Assembly (NCBI GenBank): GCA_001804815.1
Contig: MHBI01000099.1
Span: forward strand, 248,001-312,000
Reading direction: 5' to 3'
Source: Lentisphaerae bacterium GWF2_50_93
GTDB lineage: Bacteria; Verrucomicrobiota; Lentisphaeria; Victivallales; GWF2-50-93
Length of the DNA: 64,000 nucleotides
A model generated the notes under the pieces. That model ran no database searches and was not told the origin of the DNA. It worked only from the letters and a program-made list of their open reading frames with translations. The translations under genes and the position numbers were made by a program. Every line of letters starts with the position of its first letter. The first letter of the stretch is position 1. Below are positions 52,630-62,200 of this stretch, piece by piece.

Positions 52630-53004
52630 ATGAAGCAGATCATATTGTCGGTGATGGTTGGAGTTTTTCTTGCCACCGTATGTCTCATTAACACAGATGC
52701 GTTGGCCGACAATAATGCGCCAAAGAAAGATCCGGCGGCCAAGCCAGCCGACAACCAGGTCGCCGCAGTTCCAACGGAAGCCGAATTCATGAAAGTGATC
52801 AATGACAAATGCCTAAGATGCCACAAAAAGGCTTGTGTCTCTGTCGACTCGCTCAAGCAGAGCAAATGGGTCGTGCCCGGCAAGCCTGAGAACAGTCCGG
52901 CATACAAGGTCATCGGCAAGAACAAAAAACCCGGCGGCACCTATCACAATCTCAAGGATGATGAAAAGAAGATCGTGAATGACTTCATTAAGAATATGAA
53001 GTAA
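52630..53004 (+). CDS. Small periplasmic c-type cytochrome-like protein
   Basis: The 124-residue protein has a signal peptide (MKQIILSVMVGVFLATVCLI ... ALAD), then a Lys/Pro/Ala linker. The heme-binding motif CLRCH is at 61-65. A further Cys at 69 and the ending YHNLKDDEKKIVNDFIKNMK resemble single-heme domains of PVC bacteria. I see no clear Met ligand. GGAG precedes the ATG. Its stop codon abuts the stop of the convergent oxidoreductase gene with no base between. An electron-transfer role is inferred from the motif only. Confidence 0.75.
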   Translation: MKQIILSVMVGVFLATVCLINTDALADNNAPKKDPAAKPADNQVAAVPTEAEFMKVINDKCLRCHKKACVSVDSLKQSKWVVPGKPENSPAYKVIGKNKKPGGTYHNLKDDEKKIVNDFIKNMK

Positions 53005-54009
53005 TCACATCTTCTCCGGTTCAACCCATTGCCTTGTTGCGGCGCCTTTATAAAGGGCTTCCATGACTGCGCTTCTGGCTGCAACTTCACGAACGGTAGA
53101 AAGAGGGACATTCGGTTTGCCGCTTACTGCATCAAGGAAAAGATCAAACGCATGCGGCCATGCCGCAGGAAGCTGTGTCCATGGCTGTTTCCCATCCGCC
53201 CCTGGCACCTGCGAGCTCTGGAAGAACAGCTGGTCGTTTATGACATATGCGTGCCCTTCAGTTCCGCTGATCTGCAGTTTCACAGGATCGGCAATGTCGA
53301 CCCAGCCCGCCGCCATGGTCGCCCTGGCACCATTGGTGAACTCAATCAGACCTTCTCCGGATTCATCGCATTCGCCATAGCGGTGCGTGACAACCTGGAT
53401 CGAAGCAGTTGCGCGGGCCACATCTCCAAACATCCACATTAAAATATCCAGAGCATGAGTGCCCAGGTCGCCATATGCCCCGCATCCCGCGATTGAAGGA
53501 TCCGCCATCCAGCGCCAATCGGTGTCGAACCATCCGGCAAGAGAACCCTTGTGGCAGTTGCTGTAACGCGCCCGTGTGACTTTTCCGAGCCATCCCTGCT
53601 GGACTGCCTGCCTTAAGAACTGATTAACAGGATTGCCCCTCATGAAGTAGCCGGTCTGGAATAGTATTCCAGCTTTCTCAATTGCCGTGAGCATGCGTTT
53701 GGAATCCGCCGAACCCATCCCCAGGGGCTTTTCCACGAACATGGGCTTCTTCGCGGCGGCCGCCGCAATCACGAGCGGTTCGTGCCGGTTGGTCTCCGAA
53801 CAGATCACAACTGCCCCAATCTTCGGATCGGACCATATTGAATTCACATCGGAAACGACCGCAGCCTCAAGTTCAGCCGCATTCTTCTGTGCACGGACTG
53901 TGTCATGGTCCCATACGGAAATAACCTTGACGTCCGAACGGGCCTTGATGCGTTTGATGAATCCCGGTGTATGGATGTGTGCGCAGCCGACAAGTGCGAG
54001 GTTTGTCAT
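53005..54009 (-). CDS. Gfo/Idh/MocA-family oxidoreductase
   Basis: The ATG at 54009 follows AGGA and gives 334 residues; an upstream in-frame ATG at 54051 is less likely. LALVGCAHIHTPGF is the N-terminal strand and nucleotide-binding region, and FVEKPLGMGSADSK has the EKP motif. GCGAYGDLGTHALDILMWMF carries the conserved helix near the active site. The substrate is unknown, probably a sugar or inositol derivative. It stands alone; its stop abuts the cytochrome stop on the other strand. Confidence 0.88.
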   Translation of the reverse strand: MTNLALVGCAHIHTPGFIKRIKARSDVKVISVWDHDTVRAQKNAAELEAAVVSDVNSIWSDPKIGAVVICSETNRHEPLVIAAAAAKKPMFVEKPLGMGSADSKRMLTAIEKAGILFQTGYFMRGNPVNQFLRQAVQQGWLGKVTRARYSNCHKGSLAGWFDTDWRWMADPSIAGCGAYGDLGTHALDILMWMFGDVARATASIQVVTHRYGECDESGEGLIEFTNGARATMAAGWVDIADPVKLQISGTEGHAYVINDQLFFQSSQVPGADGKQPWTQLPAAWPHAFDLFLDAVSGKPNVPLSTVREVAARSAVMEALYKGAATRQWVEPEKM

Positions 54010-54158
54010 TTCTGGTTCCTTTTCCTTGTTGTTCTGGTTGATGATTTGCATCTAATTTAAATTCCAAGCGAGAAAAACAATTCAAGAACATGCCTCACGG
54101 CATTGACTACAAACGAATTAAGAACTTTAATATTTGTTCGTAGTTGCTAGTCGTCTCA

Positions 54159-54284
54159 TAATAGTCTCGATGCTTTTCCTCTTCAACGGAGCGCGGGTTT
54201 TCCAACCCGCGGCACTCTATTCATGGCGGGTAAGAAAACCCGCCCTCCGTTATCTTGGAACTCCATTCTATTTCGAGACTATTA
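54159..54284. repeat. Compound palindrome with paired GCGGGT hairpins (126 bp)
   Basis: The outer arms TAATAGTCTCGA and TCGAGACTATTA are exact. Inside, AACGGAG/CTCCGTT enclose two hairpins: CGCGGGTTTTCCAACCCGCG, and GGCGGGT paired with ACCCGCC. It occupies the 318-base gap upstream of the oxidoreductase at 53005 and after the stop of the larA-like gene; nothing else was recognised there. Confidence 0.62.
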
Positions 54285-54327
54285 GTAAGCCCGTGAGGGC
54301 TGTTCTTTCTTTTTCCTGTTTTATCAT

Positions 54328-55641
54328 TTATTTGGTTTTTCCTTTAGATATCACAGCGCAGTACGGACCTTCCGGAAAGACCGCCACCTTCATCCCCTTT
54401 TTGAAGGAGGACTCAAATATTTTCCTGACCGACTTCTCGATGTCTTTCTGATTTGCGGAAATTCCGCTGACTGATAATCCGGCAAGTTTCTTCGCGGGAA
54501 TGCCATGGGTCGCGAAATACAGTTTATCCTGTCCGATCTTCTCGAGAACCCTGGCCTGCATCTGCAGCTGCCACTGGTCCTTGATGAAAACCGCAGGATT
54601 CCTGATGTCGGCGATGAACTCGCGCCATCTGCCGGAATATTCCTCCATGGTCGCCTGGTATTCCGGACTGCCTGTACCCTCCAGACAGCTTCCGAACGCG
54701 ATTATGATTCCATCCTTCCTCACTGCCGGCATGCAGGAGACCATTCCTTTCACGCACTGGTAGAATGTCGCGTCAAGTGGATAACCTCCGCAGGATGTGA
54801 CCGCTATGTCTGCTTCCGTCCCAACCTTCGGACAGCTGCATCCGGAGACAAAACTGCACGCTGCTGAATGGGCTTCCTCGAGCGCTCCAGAAAAGGCCCT
54901 CACGAGCTTCCTTTCGTTGTTCAGGACGACATTCACCGAGAAGTCGACGCCTGCGAGTTTCGCAATCGAAAGGGATTCGAGATGGCATGGATTGCCCTCC
55001 AGGTTTCCATTGCAGGCGCGGGGATTTGAGAGGAATTCGTATCCGTGGAATTTCCTGACTGTTTCAAGTGATGAAAGCCCGGGGCATACAGCCTTCCGTC
55101 CGCCGGAAAAACCTGCCATGAAATGAGGTTCGACAAGTCCGGTGGTTATCTTGAATCCGGCTTCGGCGAAAGCCCTGTTTATCTTTACCTTGCCGCCGGA
55201 CCAGCTTTTCCCCGGAAGTTCCACAAGTCCGCTTTCCTCTTCCGCCATGTGGTCGATGATTCCGTAGTTTTCGACAATGGATTTTCCGAACATTTCCAGA
55301 CGTTCCTCTTTCGTGCTCGGGCGGTGCATGCCGGTGGCGATGATGATGACAATATCATTTTTTGCTATCTTCGCAGATTCGATTTCGCCTAGGAGTTCGG
55401 GAAGGAAACGGCTGTAGGGGATGGGGCGCGTGATATCGGAGACCGCTATTGCCACCTTTCCTTTTGTACGCACTTTAAGAAGTTCGACAAGTGATTTTGA
55501 ACCGGCAGGTTTCCTGACCGATTCCAGTACGGTGGCAGAGTCGGATTTTTCCGGTTCTGGAAATTTCGAATTGTACACTATCGAGTCATCCGGTACCGCC
55601 AGCCCGATCTCATCTCTGCCATACAGGAATTTTATGTTCAT
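54328..55641 (-). CDS. Nickel-dependent lactate racemase family protein (LarA-like)
   Basis: The 437-residue protein carries the LarA residues at nearly the same positions as I recall for the Lactobacillus enzyme: Asp69 and Arg72 in SDITRP, His106 in TGMHRP, and His173 and Lys183 in PHFMAGFSGGRKAVCPG. His199 is in KFHGYEF. These hold the nickel-pincer nucleotide and the substrate. The family racemises or epimerises 2-hydroxy acids, including sugar acids. The pincer-cofactor genes (larB, larC, larE) are not in the window. The substrate is unknown; a sugar-derived hydroxy acid would fit the setting. Only AGG is seen before the ATG. Confidence 0.87.
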   Translation of the reverse strand: MNIKFLYGRDEIGLAVPDDSIVYNSKFPEPEKSDSATVLESVRKPAGSKSLVELLKVRTKGKVAIAVSDITRPIPYSRFLPELLGEIESAKIAKNDIVIIIATGMHRPSTKEERLEMFGKSIVENYGIIDHMAEEESGLVELPGKSWSGGKVKINRAFAEAGFKITTGLVEPHFMAGFSGGRKAVCPGLSSLETVRKFHGYEFLSNPRACNGNLEGNPCHLESLSIAKLAGVDFSVNVVLNNERKLVRAFSGALEEAHSAACSFVSGCSCPKVGTEADIAVTSCGGYPLDATFYQCVKGMVSCMPAVRKDGIIIAFGSCLEGTGSPEYQATMEEYSGRWREFIADIRNPAVFIKDQWQLQMQARVLEKIGQDKLYFATHGIPAKKLAGLSVSGISANQKDIEKSVRKIFESSFKKGMKVAVFPEGPYCAVISKGKTK

Positions 55642-56213
55642 TTAAACCTGGTCATTTGATTTTGAATAGAAATTTATTTGGAATTCAATTCTATTACGAA
55701 ACTAACGGTAAAGCTACAATTCAATCGGTGATAAATCAAGAAGAACGGTGTTGGCTGGTATAAAAAGGGACGAGTACTGTAGTTTGGGGAAAGGGGGTAA
55801 ACAAACTCCAGTACCCGTCAAATCAATCCATGTATTCCATCATCTGCTTAGTTATCCTCCTTTTTTAAGGAATTTTAACCTCAAGCGACTTTTTCAAAGA
55901 CCCTGAAGGGGAAATGGAATAGGTTACTCATTCAAAAACCTAGTTTGAGTTCCTCCTATCAGGAGGATAGTTCTCAATTTATTCCAGCTCCTTCAATTTC
56001 AATCAACCTGTGCCCAAATCTATTAAGGAGCACTCTCTTCACCTTATTCCTGTTTCGGAATCAGGGCGGTGTCTTCAACACCTTGGGAATCTCTTTCTCT
56101 TCTCATCACTCATCCCTACTTTATCAGACAGCGGATAAATAGGAAAGTTCCCGGAAAACAGGGTAAGACGGAAAAATAACCGTAATTATTTGGTGTCGCC
56201 GCCCTGCGGGTTT

Positions 56214-56416
56214 CTGTCCCAGAGGGACGAAATGGAAATAGGCAGGGGCATCAGCCCCTGTTTATTGCCGTAGTTGTGTTCGCGTGCCAATGGTACGCGA
56301 TGTCAATGTCAGGGTTTATGGTTTTCACGGCGTACCTATGGCACGCCTAAATTTATAATCCATTCAACAGGGGCTGAAGCCCCTGCCTATTCTCATCCTG
56401 TCCCAGCCGGGACAGG
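56214..56416. repeat. Three-tier nested palindrome (203 bp)
   Basis: Left to right there are hairpins TGTCCCAGAGGGAC, GCAGGGGCATCAGCCCCTG and CGTGCCAATGGTACG. Then come their mirror-order partners CGTACCTATGGCACG, CAGGGGCTGAAGCCCCTGC and CTGTCCCAGCCGGGACAG. Each hairpin is itself a palindrome, and the whole is an inverted repeat. Confidence 0.62.
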
Positions 56417-56468
56417 AATCACACGTCAAATTCTATTATCCCGAGGCAATTTCAAAATTGCCTTAATC

Positions 56469-56601
56469 GAGCTGATTTCTTAAGTTGGTGTTCACGGCTT
56501 TAGCGTGTCTAAATCGTTGAATACGAAGATACACTAAAGTTGTGAACACCAACAAGAGATATTCACGCGACAACAGTTTTCTTGCATTTTGAAATCAGCT
56601 C
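56469..56601. repeat. Compound palindrome type D, intact copy (133 bp)
   Basis: GAGCTGATTTC and GAAATCAGCTC form exact outer arms, and GTTGGTGTTCAC and GTGAACACCAAC exact inner arms, with CTTTAG...CTAAAG inside. The copy at 47279-47685 is the same element carrying a 272-base insertion plus the CTAG duplication. Confidence 0.65.
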
Positions 56602-56802
56602 ATCCCAAAATGCGTATAGTAGATAGGGCTGGTACCTTGAGCTACAATATGTCACCCGATTTGCCGGTTTTATTTAGTATTAGCCTCCGCAGGATGGCGT
56701 AATCATTTAGCCCCATGCGAAAGCGTGGGGCATATATTAAAAAAGGCAAAAGCCCCCGCAGGGCGGCGGCATAAATTAATCGGATAGGAAAATATATTTC
56801 AA

Positions 56803-56875
56803 TTCACAAGCGAGACGCCTGTATCACATTGAAGAAAAAGAAAGTGGCACAGGCTTCCCGCCTGTAATTAACTGG
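56803..56875. repeat. Two ACAGGC-type hairpins (type C related)
   Basis: ACAAGCGAGACGCCTGTATC and ACAGGCTTCCCGCCTGTAAT face each other across a purine-rich spacer, bounded by AATT on both sides. They end 10 bases before the ABC-F stop codon (minus strand) and lie downstream of that gene. Confidence 0.5.
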
Positions 56876-56884
56876 TCGGATTCC

Positions 56885-58822
56885 TTAATCCGGCAGCGCT
56901 TCGGCAAGAAGCTTCTCCAGATCCAGGGATACGGCCTCCCATTCATGGAGGGCCTTGGGAAGCTCGATATGGATTTCATACAGGCGCCTGTTTATCATGG
57001 CATAGGATTTATTTTCATCGGGATTGGCAAGTTTTCCGACAAGCTCCTTCTCCTCGGCTTCCAGGAGATCGATGATCTTTTCCGTTTCTGCCAGTTTTGT
57101 GGTCAAGTCCCTTTTTCTGCGTCCGCGCTCCTGTATGAGTTCGGCGCGTTCGCGTCTCTGCATCTTCCGTTCAGACTCCTTGGGCTTGACGATTTCCTCG
57201 ACGGCCTTCGGCGCTTCCATCGCCATCTTCTCGCAGTAGTAGTCGTAACCGCCGCTGTAAAGCTTGATCCCCGGCGGACGCATCGCCGCGATAGTCGTCG
57301 CGACCTGCCTGACGAACTGGATGTCATGGCTGACTATGCAGACTGTCCCATGGAATTCCTTCAGCGCCTTTTCAAGCGCCTCGCGTGCGGCTATATCAAG
57401 ATGGGTGGTAGGCTCGTCCAGGACAAGGAAGTTAGGCGGGTTGATAAGGAGCCGTGCGAACGCCAGGCGGATCTTTTCGCCGCCGCTAAGTACGCCGACC
57501 TTCTTTTCGACGGTGTCGCCTGAAAAGCCGAAACCTCCCAGAAGAGTGCGGATTTCCTGCATCCCGGAACCCTCGCTCACGTTCTTGACGGTCTCGTAGA
57601 CAGTAAGATCCGGATCCATCGTCTCGGCAAATTCCTGCGACTGGTATCCGGGTACGACATTATGGCCGAGCGTGCGCGTCCCTTCGGAGGGAGGCAGGAT
57701 GCCTGCTACAATCCGCAGGAAAGTCGATTTCCCAGTTCCGTTGAGTCCGACAAACGCCAGCTTGTCGCCACGTTGGACGCTCAGGTCTACTCCTCTTAAA
57801 ACCCAGGTGCTGCCGTCATAGGTGAGTCCTATGTTCTCCATCTTCAGGACCTCCTGCCCCGACCTTTCAGGTTTCTTGAGATGGATCCTTCCAGGACTGG
57901 TTATGCGGAGGGGGATGGCGATTTTCTCCATGCGCTCAAGCATCTTGATTTTACTTTGGACAAGGGCGGCCTTGGTGTTCTTGGCGCGGAACCTGTCAAT
58001 GAACAACTGCGCCTGTTCGCGGACCCTGCGCTGGTTCTCCGCGGCCGCGAGACGCTGCTCGTAGCGGACAATGCGTTCCTTTACGTAATAGTCGTAGTTG
58101 CCTTTGTATTTCTCGGTCTGGAAGTTGGCGACTTCGAGAGTGACGCTCGTGAGCGAGTTCAGAAGATAGCGGTCATGCGAGATCAGCAGCATGGTACCGT
58201 TGAAGCTTTTAAGATATTCGCGCAGCCACTCGATCGCAGGAATATCAAGATAGTTCGTAGGCTCGTCGAGCAGCAGGAGATCAGGATCCGCGACGATGAC
58301 ACGTGCGAGTTCCGCACGCATCTGCCATCCTCCGCTGTACGAACTGAACGGACGTGCAAAGCTGTCTTCCATGAGGCCGAGTCCGCAGAGCGAGGTCTGC
58401 GCCCTCGCACGTGTCTGGTATCCGCCGCCAGCCTCGTAGAGCGTCTGAAGCCTGCCGATATGTGCAAGGACAGCTTCGCGGTCTTTCACCTTGTCGTGGT
58501 GCAGGTCATGTTCGAGCTTTTCCATCTCGTCATGCATGTCAGTCAGATCCTGGCGTCCGCTTTCCGCATATTCCAGGACCGTCATGTCGACATCCTGCGG
58601 ATTGAACTCCTGGCGGAGATGCCCGATCCTGATGTTTTTCGGGAATTCAATGCTTCCGGTATCGGCGCTTATTTCACCGCGGAGCAGGGCGAATACGGTA
58701 CTTTTGCCGGCGCCGTTGGGGCCGACAACGCCGACGCGCTCCCCGTCATTGATACGGAAACTTGCGTACTTGAGGACTTCATGCGTCCCGAATGTCTTGC
58801 TTATGTCTACGAAATCAATCAT
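56885..58822 (-). CDS. ABC-F family ATPase
   Basis: The 645-residue protein has two ABC cassettes and no membrane segments. Walker A motifs are GPNGAGKST at about 34-42 and GLNGTGKST near 360. Signatures are SSYSGGWQMRAELARV and LSGGEKIRLAFARL, and Walker B regions are DLLLLDEPTNYLD and NFLVLDEPTTHLD. A charged linker lies between the cassettes. The C-terminal ~90 residues are a coiled-coil arm (ERKMQRRERAELIQERGRRK). ABC-F proteins act on the ribosome in translation rescue or antibiotic protection. The length and C-terminal coil fit the Uup/YheS-like housekeeping groups. No strong ribosome site is seen. Confidence 0.93.
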   Translation of the reverse strand: MIDFVDISKTFGTHEVLKYASFRINDGERVGVVGPNGAGKSTVFALLRGEISADTGSIEFPKNIRIGHLRQEFNPQDVDMTVLEYAESGRQDLTDMHDEMEKLEHDLHHDKVKDREAVLAHIGRLQTLYEAGGGYQTRARAQTSLCGLGLMEDSFARPFSSYSGGWQMRAELARVIVADPDLLLLDEPTNYLDIPAIEWLREYLKSFNGTMLLISHDRYLLNSLTSVTLEVANFQTEKYKGNYDYYVKERIVRYEQRLAAAENQRRVREQAQLFIDRFRAKNTKAALVQSKIKMLERMEKIAIPLRITSPGRIHLKKPERSGQEVLKMENIGLTYDGSTWVLRGVDLSVQRGDKLAFVGLNGTGKSTFLRIVAGILPPSEGTRTLGHNVVPGYQSQEFAETMDPDLTVYETVKNVSEGSGMQEIRTLLGGFGFSGDTVEKKVGVLSGGEKIRLAFARLLINPPNFLVLDEPTTHLDIAAREALEKALKEFHGTVCIVSHDIQFVRQVATTIAAMRPPGIKLYSGGYDYYCEKMAMEAPKAVEEIVKPKESERKMQRRERAELIQERGRRKRDLTTKLAETEKIIDLLEAEEKELVGKLANPDENKSYAMINRRLYEIHIELPKALHEWEAVSLDLEKLLAEALPD

Positions 58823-58884
58823 GTGGTATCTTAAGTCCTGATCTTAGTTTTGTTTTTTCTTTATCCCGTAGGGATAGAGGAATA

Positions 58885-59043
58885 AAGCCTGTGGTTTCAA
58901 CCACAGGTAAATCATATATCGTCCATCCGTCTTGAAGAGACGGAGGTAATTCATCATTTCGTGATATCTTGTCCTTATCTTGCTCCGTCCCTTCAGAACG
59001 GAATAATCTTGATCATATTACCTATGGTTGAAACCATAGGCTT
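58885..59043. repeat. Nested palindrome of GGTTTCAACC-type hairpins (159 bp)
   Basis: AAGCCTGTGGTTTCAACC at the left mirrors GGTTGAAACCATAGGCTT at the right, each being part of a hairpin. Between them lie CCGTCTTGAAGAGACGG and CCGTCCCTTCAGAACGG. Smaller hairpins TATCCCGTAGGGATA (58862) and AAACGCTTTCAGCGTTT (59051) flank the element. The 455-base gap 58823-59277 also has a CACAGGCATCTCGCCTGTG hairpin at 59203-59221, downstream of the giant gene's stop. No gene was recognised in the gap. Confidence 0.58.
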
Positions 59044-59277
59044 CATCACTAAACGCTTTCAGCGTTTCATCAACTGGTGATTTCAGAAATATTCAGGCTA
59101 AAGAGAACCTGTAAATCAAAAATGACAAACGGAAAACATGAAATTAACTGTGACTTCTGTTTCTATGGAGCGCTGGCGTCCCGCCGGCAATCAGGAATCT
59201 AGCACAGGCATCTCGCCTGTGACGGCATCACGGATTGAGTGTTGCACATCCAGACTTGGAGACAACTCCGCATGCGC

Positions 59278-62200
59278 CTATTTGGTGTATTGGCCGATAA
59301 CGACTGTCAGGATCCTGCCTGAAGGGAGCGTCACGTTGTATTCCTGGGCGGGTGCGTAAGTTCCTACGCTGGCGTTGACCACTTTTGTGCTTCCAGCCTT
59401 CTCTCCTGCGAGAGTCGCAAGCAGTTCGAGCTGCTCCTGAGCCATGAGGCTGACGTTGTAGTCGCCCGGATCCGCCTCGTCCGGATTGGCGATGACAGTA
59501 ATGGCCAGCAGGCCAGTGCCGGTACTAAGCGTGCTGACGAAGGTGGAGTCCACCATTCCAGTTCCTGATGGGCCTATATTGTCCAGCACATTCGAAAGCT
59601 GGTCTGGATCCACATGGATCAGCAGCGGACTGGCGGTGAGTCCGGGAGTTGCCGACAAGCCATTTCCGACTGCGGCGCCTTCCGTCCCATATAGAAGAAG
59701 GTAGAGCCCGACGTCGAGTTTGCCGGTGATCTCCGGATCGGTTCCAGCTGCCGCCACGCCAATGCTGCCATCCACCCAGTTGGCCTCGTAGGATATGTCA
59801 GCGGGAACAGCCATGTCTGAAGGTGTTTCCGTAAAGCCGCGTCTCAGGTTCATGTAGTCCTGCATTCCGGCCAGGTCGTCCGGCGAACTGGTGCCGAGAG
59901 GGACGAGTGTTCCCCGCACGTATCCTGCGAGGTCGAAGTAGCCGTTGGATTCGACGGGGCTCTTCGCCGTCGTGACGGTCCGGCTGGCTATGGCCGTCGT
60001 GTTGTCAGGTATTGATGTAATGAAGAAGTCATATGTGAATTCCCCCGTACCCGGAATGGCCGCCGAATACGCGAAGTATCCTTTCGCGTCAGTCTTTGTG
60101 GTAATCCAGGTTGCAAGACCCGTCAAAGGATCCCTTACAGCTAGATTGAATCCGGGTATGCCGGTGCCTGACTCATCCAGGAGCCGGCCCTTGAATGCTG
60201 CGGTGAAAGGGGTTGTCTGGCCATCGGCCGGCACCTGTGTCAGGATGATGTTGGCTGCGGAATAGCAGTTGGCAGTGAGGATGGCGTCAGCGCTGACGGT
60301 GTTGAAACCATTGGTGCCCGAGCCTGCGAGAAGGATGTACCATGTTCCCGCCGGGGGATTGGTCACCGTGAGACGCTTGTCGGCAATTGTCCCGGCGATA
60401 AGGGCTCCCTTGGCGTTATAGAGGGCCGTCGTCGGATACGAAGCAATTTTCGCGTAGATGTCACAGGATCCGGAAACATTTGTAAGTGTCACAACCAGCC
60501 TCGTGCAGCCGGTTGGCACGGTTACGTCGAAGAACTGGAAGCTCCCCTTTTCGCCGGAGAGGCCGGTTGTCGGTGTCCCGTCGACCGGTTGCGGGCTGCT
60601 GTTGCCCACATATACTTTCTTAGTTGCGCTCATGGCGCTTTCAGGAACGGCGGGGTTGCATGCCGTTACCGCATAGAGATAGGTCGTTCCGGGTGATAAC
60701 AACATGTCGTCATCTGTGTAGACGAGGGCTGGCGCCGTGGTATTTCCGATGAGGTCCCATATGCCGGAGTTTATGACCTGCCTATACACGTTGTAGGATG
60801 TGGCTGACGGAACTTCACCCCATGTAAGCATCACATTGCCGAATGTACCGGTGCTTAATCCACCCCCTGAATCCCCTCCTATCAATATTGCGCTCTTAAG
60901 CACAGGTGCGGGAAGTTTAGGTACAGTTGTCTTAGCATAGCCGACAGAGGAGGCGGTCGAGGCGCTGTCATAATCTGACCCGTTGCTGCTGTATCTCGCC
61001 CGGACATAATAGGTATGGGGGCTGGAATCGCCGACTACAGAATCATAATACAATGTAGATGTCCAGCCGGAAGTTATGTCTGTCCCATCTTTGTTCACAA
61101 TGTATTCTGTCGCGCCAGCCACAGCGGTCCATGTGAGTTTTATCTGGTCGAAGTAGATTCCGGCGCTAGCCTTGAATCCCGCAGGAGCTTTCTTGCCAAT
61201 GAAACCCGTTGCCATTTTTGAAAACGCGTCACTGGGCCCATTGTCGTTCTTCGCCTTGACCCAGTAGTAATAGGCAGCGTCGGGTTTCGGCTCAGTGCCG
61301 GCTATGTTGCTGAGCCCCATGTCGTCATAGGTGTATGTAGTATTGTAGCTGACGTATTCGACTTCGGCGATTTGAGATGCATCTCCCGAGTTTTGCAGTG
61401 TCCCCCTGTAGACCAGATAGGATGTCGCGCCGGCCACCTTCGGCCAGGAAATCCTTATTTTGTCGAAGTATATCCCGGCGGAGGCTGTCACGCTTGCAGG
61501 TGCCGCTGGTTTGATCGAACTTTTGCCGATGGCGTAAGCGCTGGGAACGCTTGAAAGGACACCCGTCTTGGCCACGATCCAGTAATAGTAGGTCGTGCCG
61601 AGGACGACACTCCTGTCCACATATGACAGGTCTGACGTCTCCCCGATGGGGGAGCCTGGCCTTGCCGGAACTGCGGAACTTCCTGGCGTGCCGGCCGCCT
61701 GGTATATTTCGTAGAGCGTCGCGCCTGGGGATGCTTTCCATTTGACAAGCACTGCTTCGGCATATGTTCCTTTCGTTGCGCTGACCGTCGCTGGAGGCTT
61801 TGGCGCCGACGCATAGTAGCCTGCCAGCAGTGTCACTCGTGAAAATTGTTTGGTGCCAATGATGCCGATCACATAATCGCCTGCCGCAGGATTAGCTATG
61901 CGTATGACCTCGTTGGTTGAACCGTTGTCCACCCACTTGTCCATCCCCGAAGTATTTACTTCCAGGGCCACAGCCCCAGTACCGCCATAGGTTTTGACTT
62001 CAAGCAGGGCTATTCCTGTTGGAACTGTTATTCTGTAAAATTTCAGGCTGTCTGCAATTCCAGAAAGCCCTGTGACCGGTATTCGATTTCCAAGAGATGG
62101 AATAAAAATGCTAAAATTCATGCCTGTCACGTTAACGGCGTTGATAGTCACATTTCGGCTCTTTGGAGTGAATGAGTATCCTGCTTTAAATGGAGTAACC

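Larger units (their letters stand above)
55642..56884. other. 1.24-kb gene-free, palindrome-rich region
   Basis: No credible coding region was seen here. The stretch is a chain of inverted repeats. There is a hairpin at 55769-55819 (18-base arms, two mismatches), TCCTCCTATCAGGAGGA near 55952, the nested palindrome 56214-56416, the GAGGCAATTTCAAAATTGCCT hairpin near 56443, the type D element 56469-56601, and two ACAGGC-type hairpins at 56803-56875. It separates the divergent larA-like promoter side from the end of the ABC-F gene. Confidence 0.6.

Noticed and set aside
57881..58834. 317-codon plus-strand frame opposite the ABC-F gene
   Set aside because: The minus strand has both Walker A and B motifs and signatures of ABC-F; the plus-strand frame has none.
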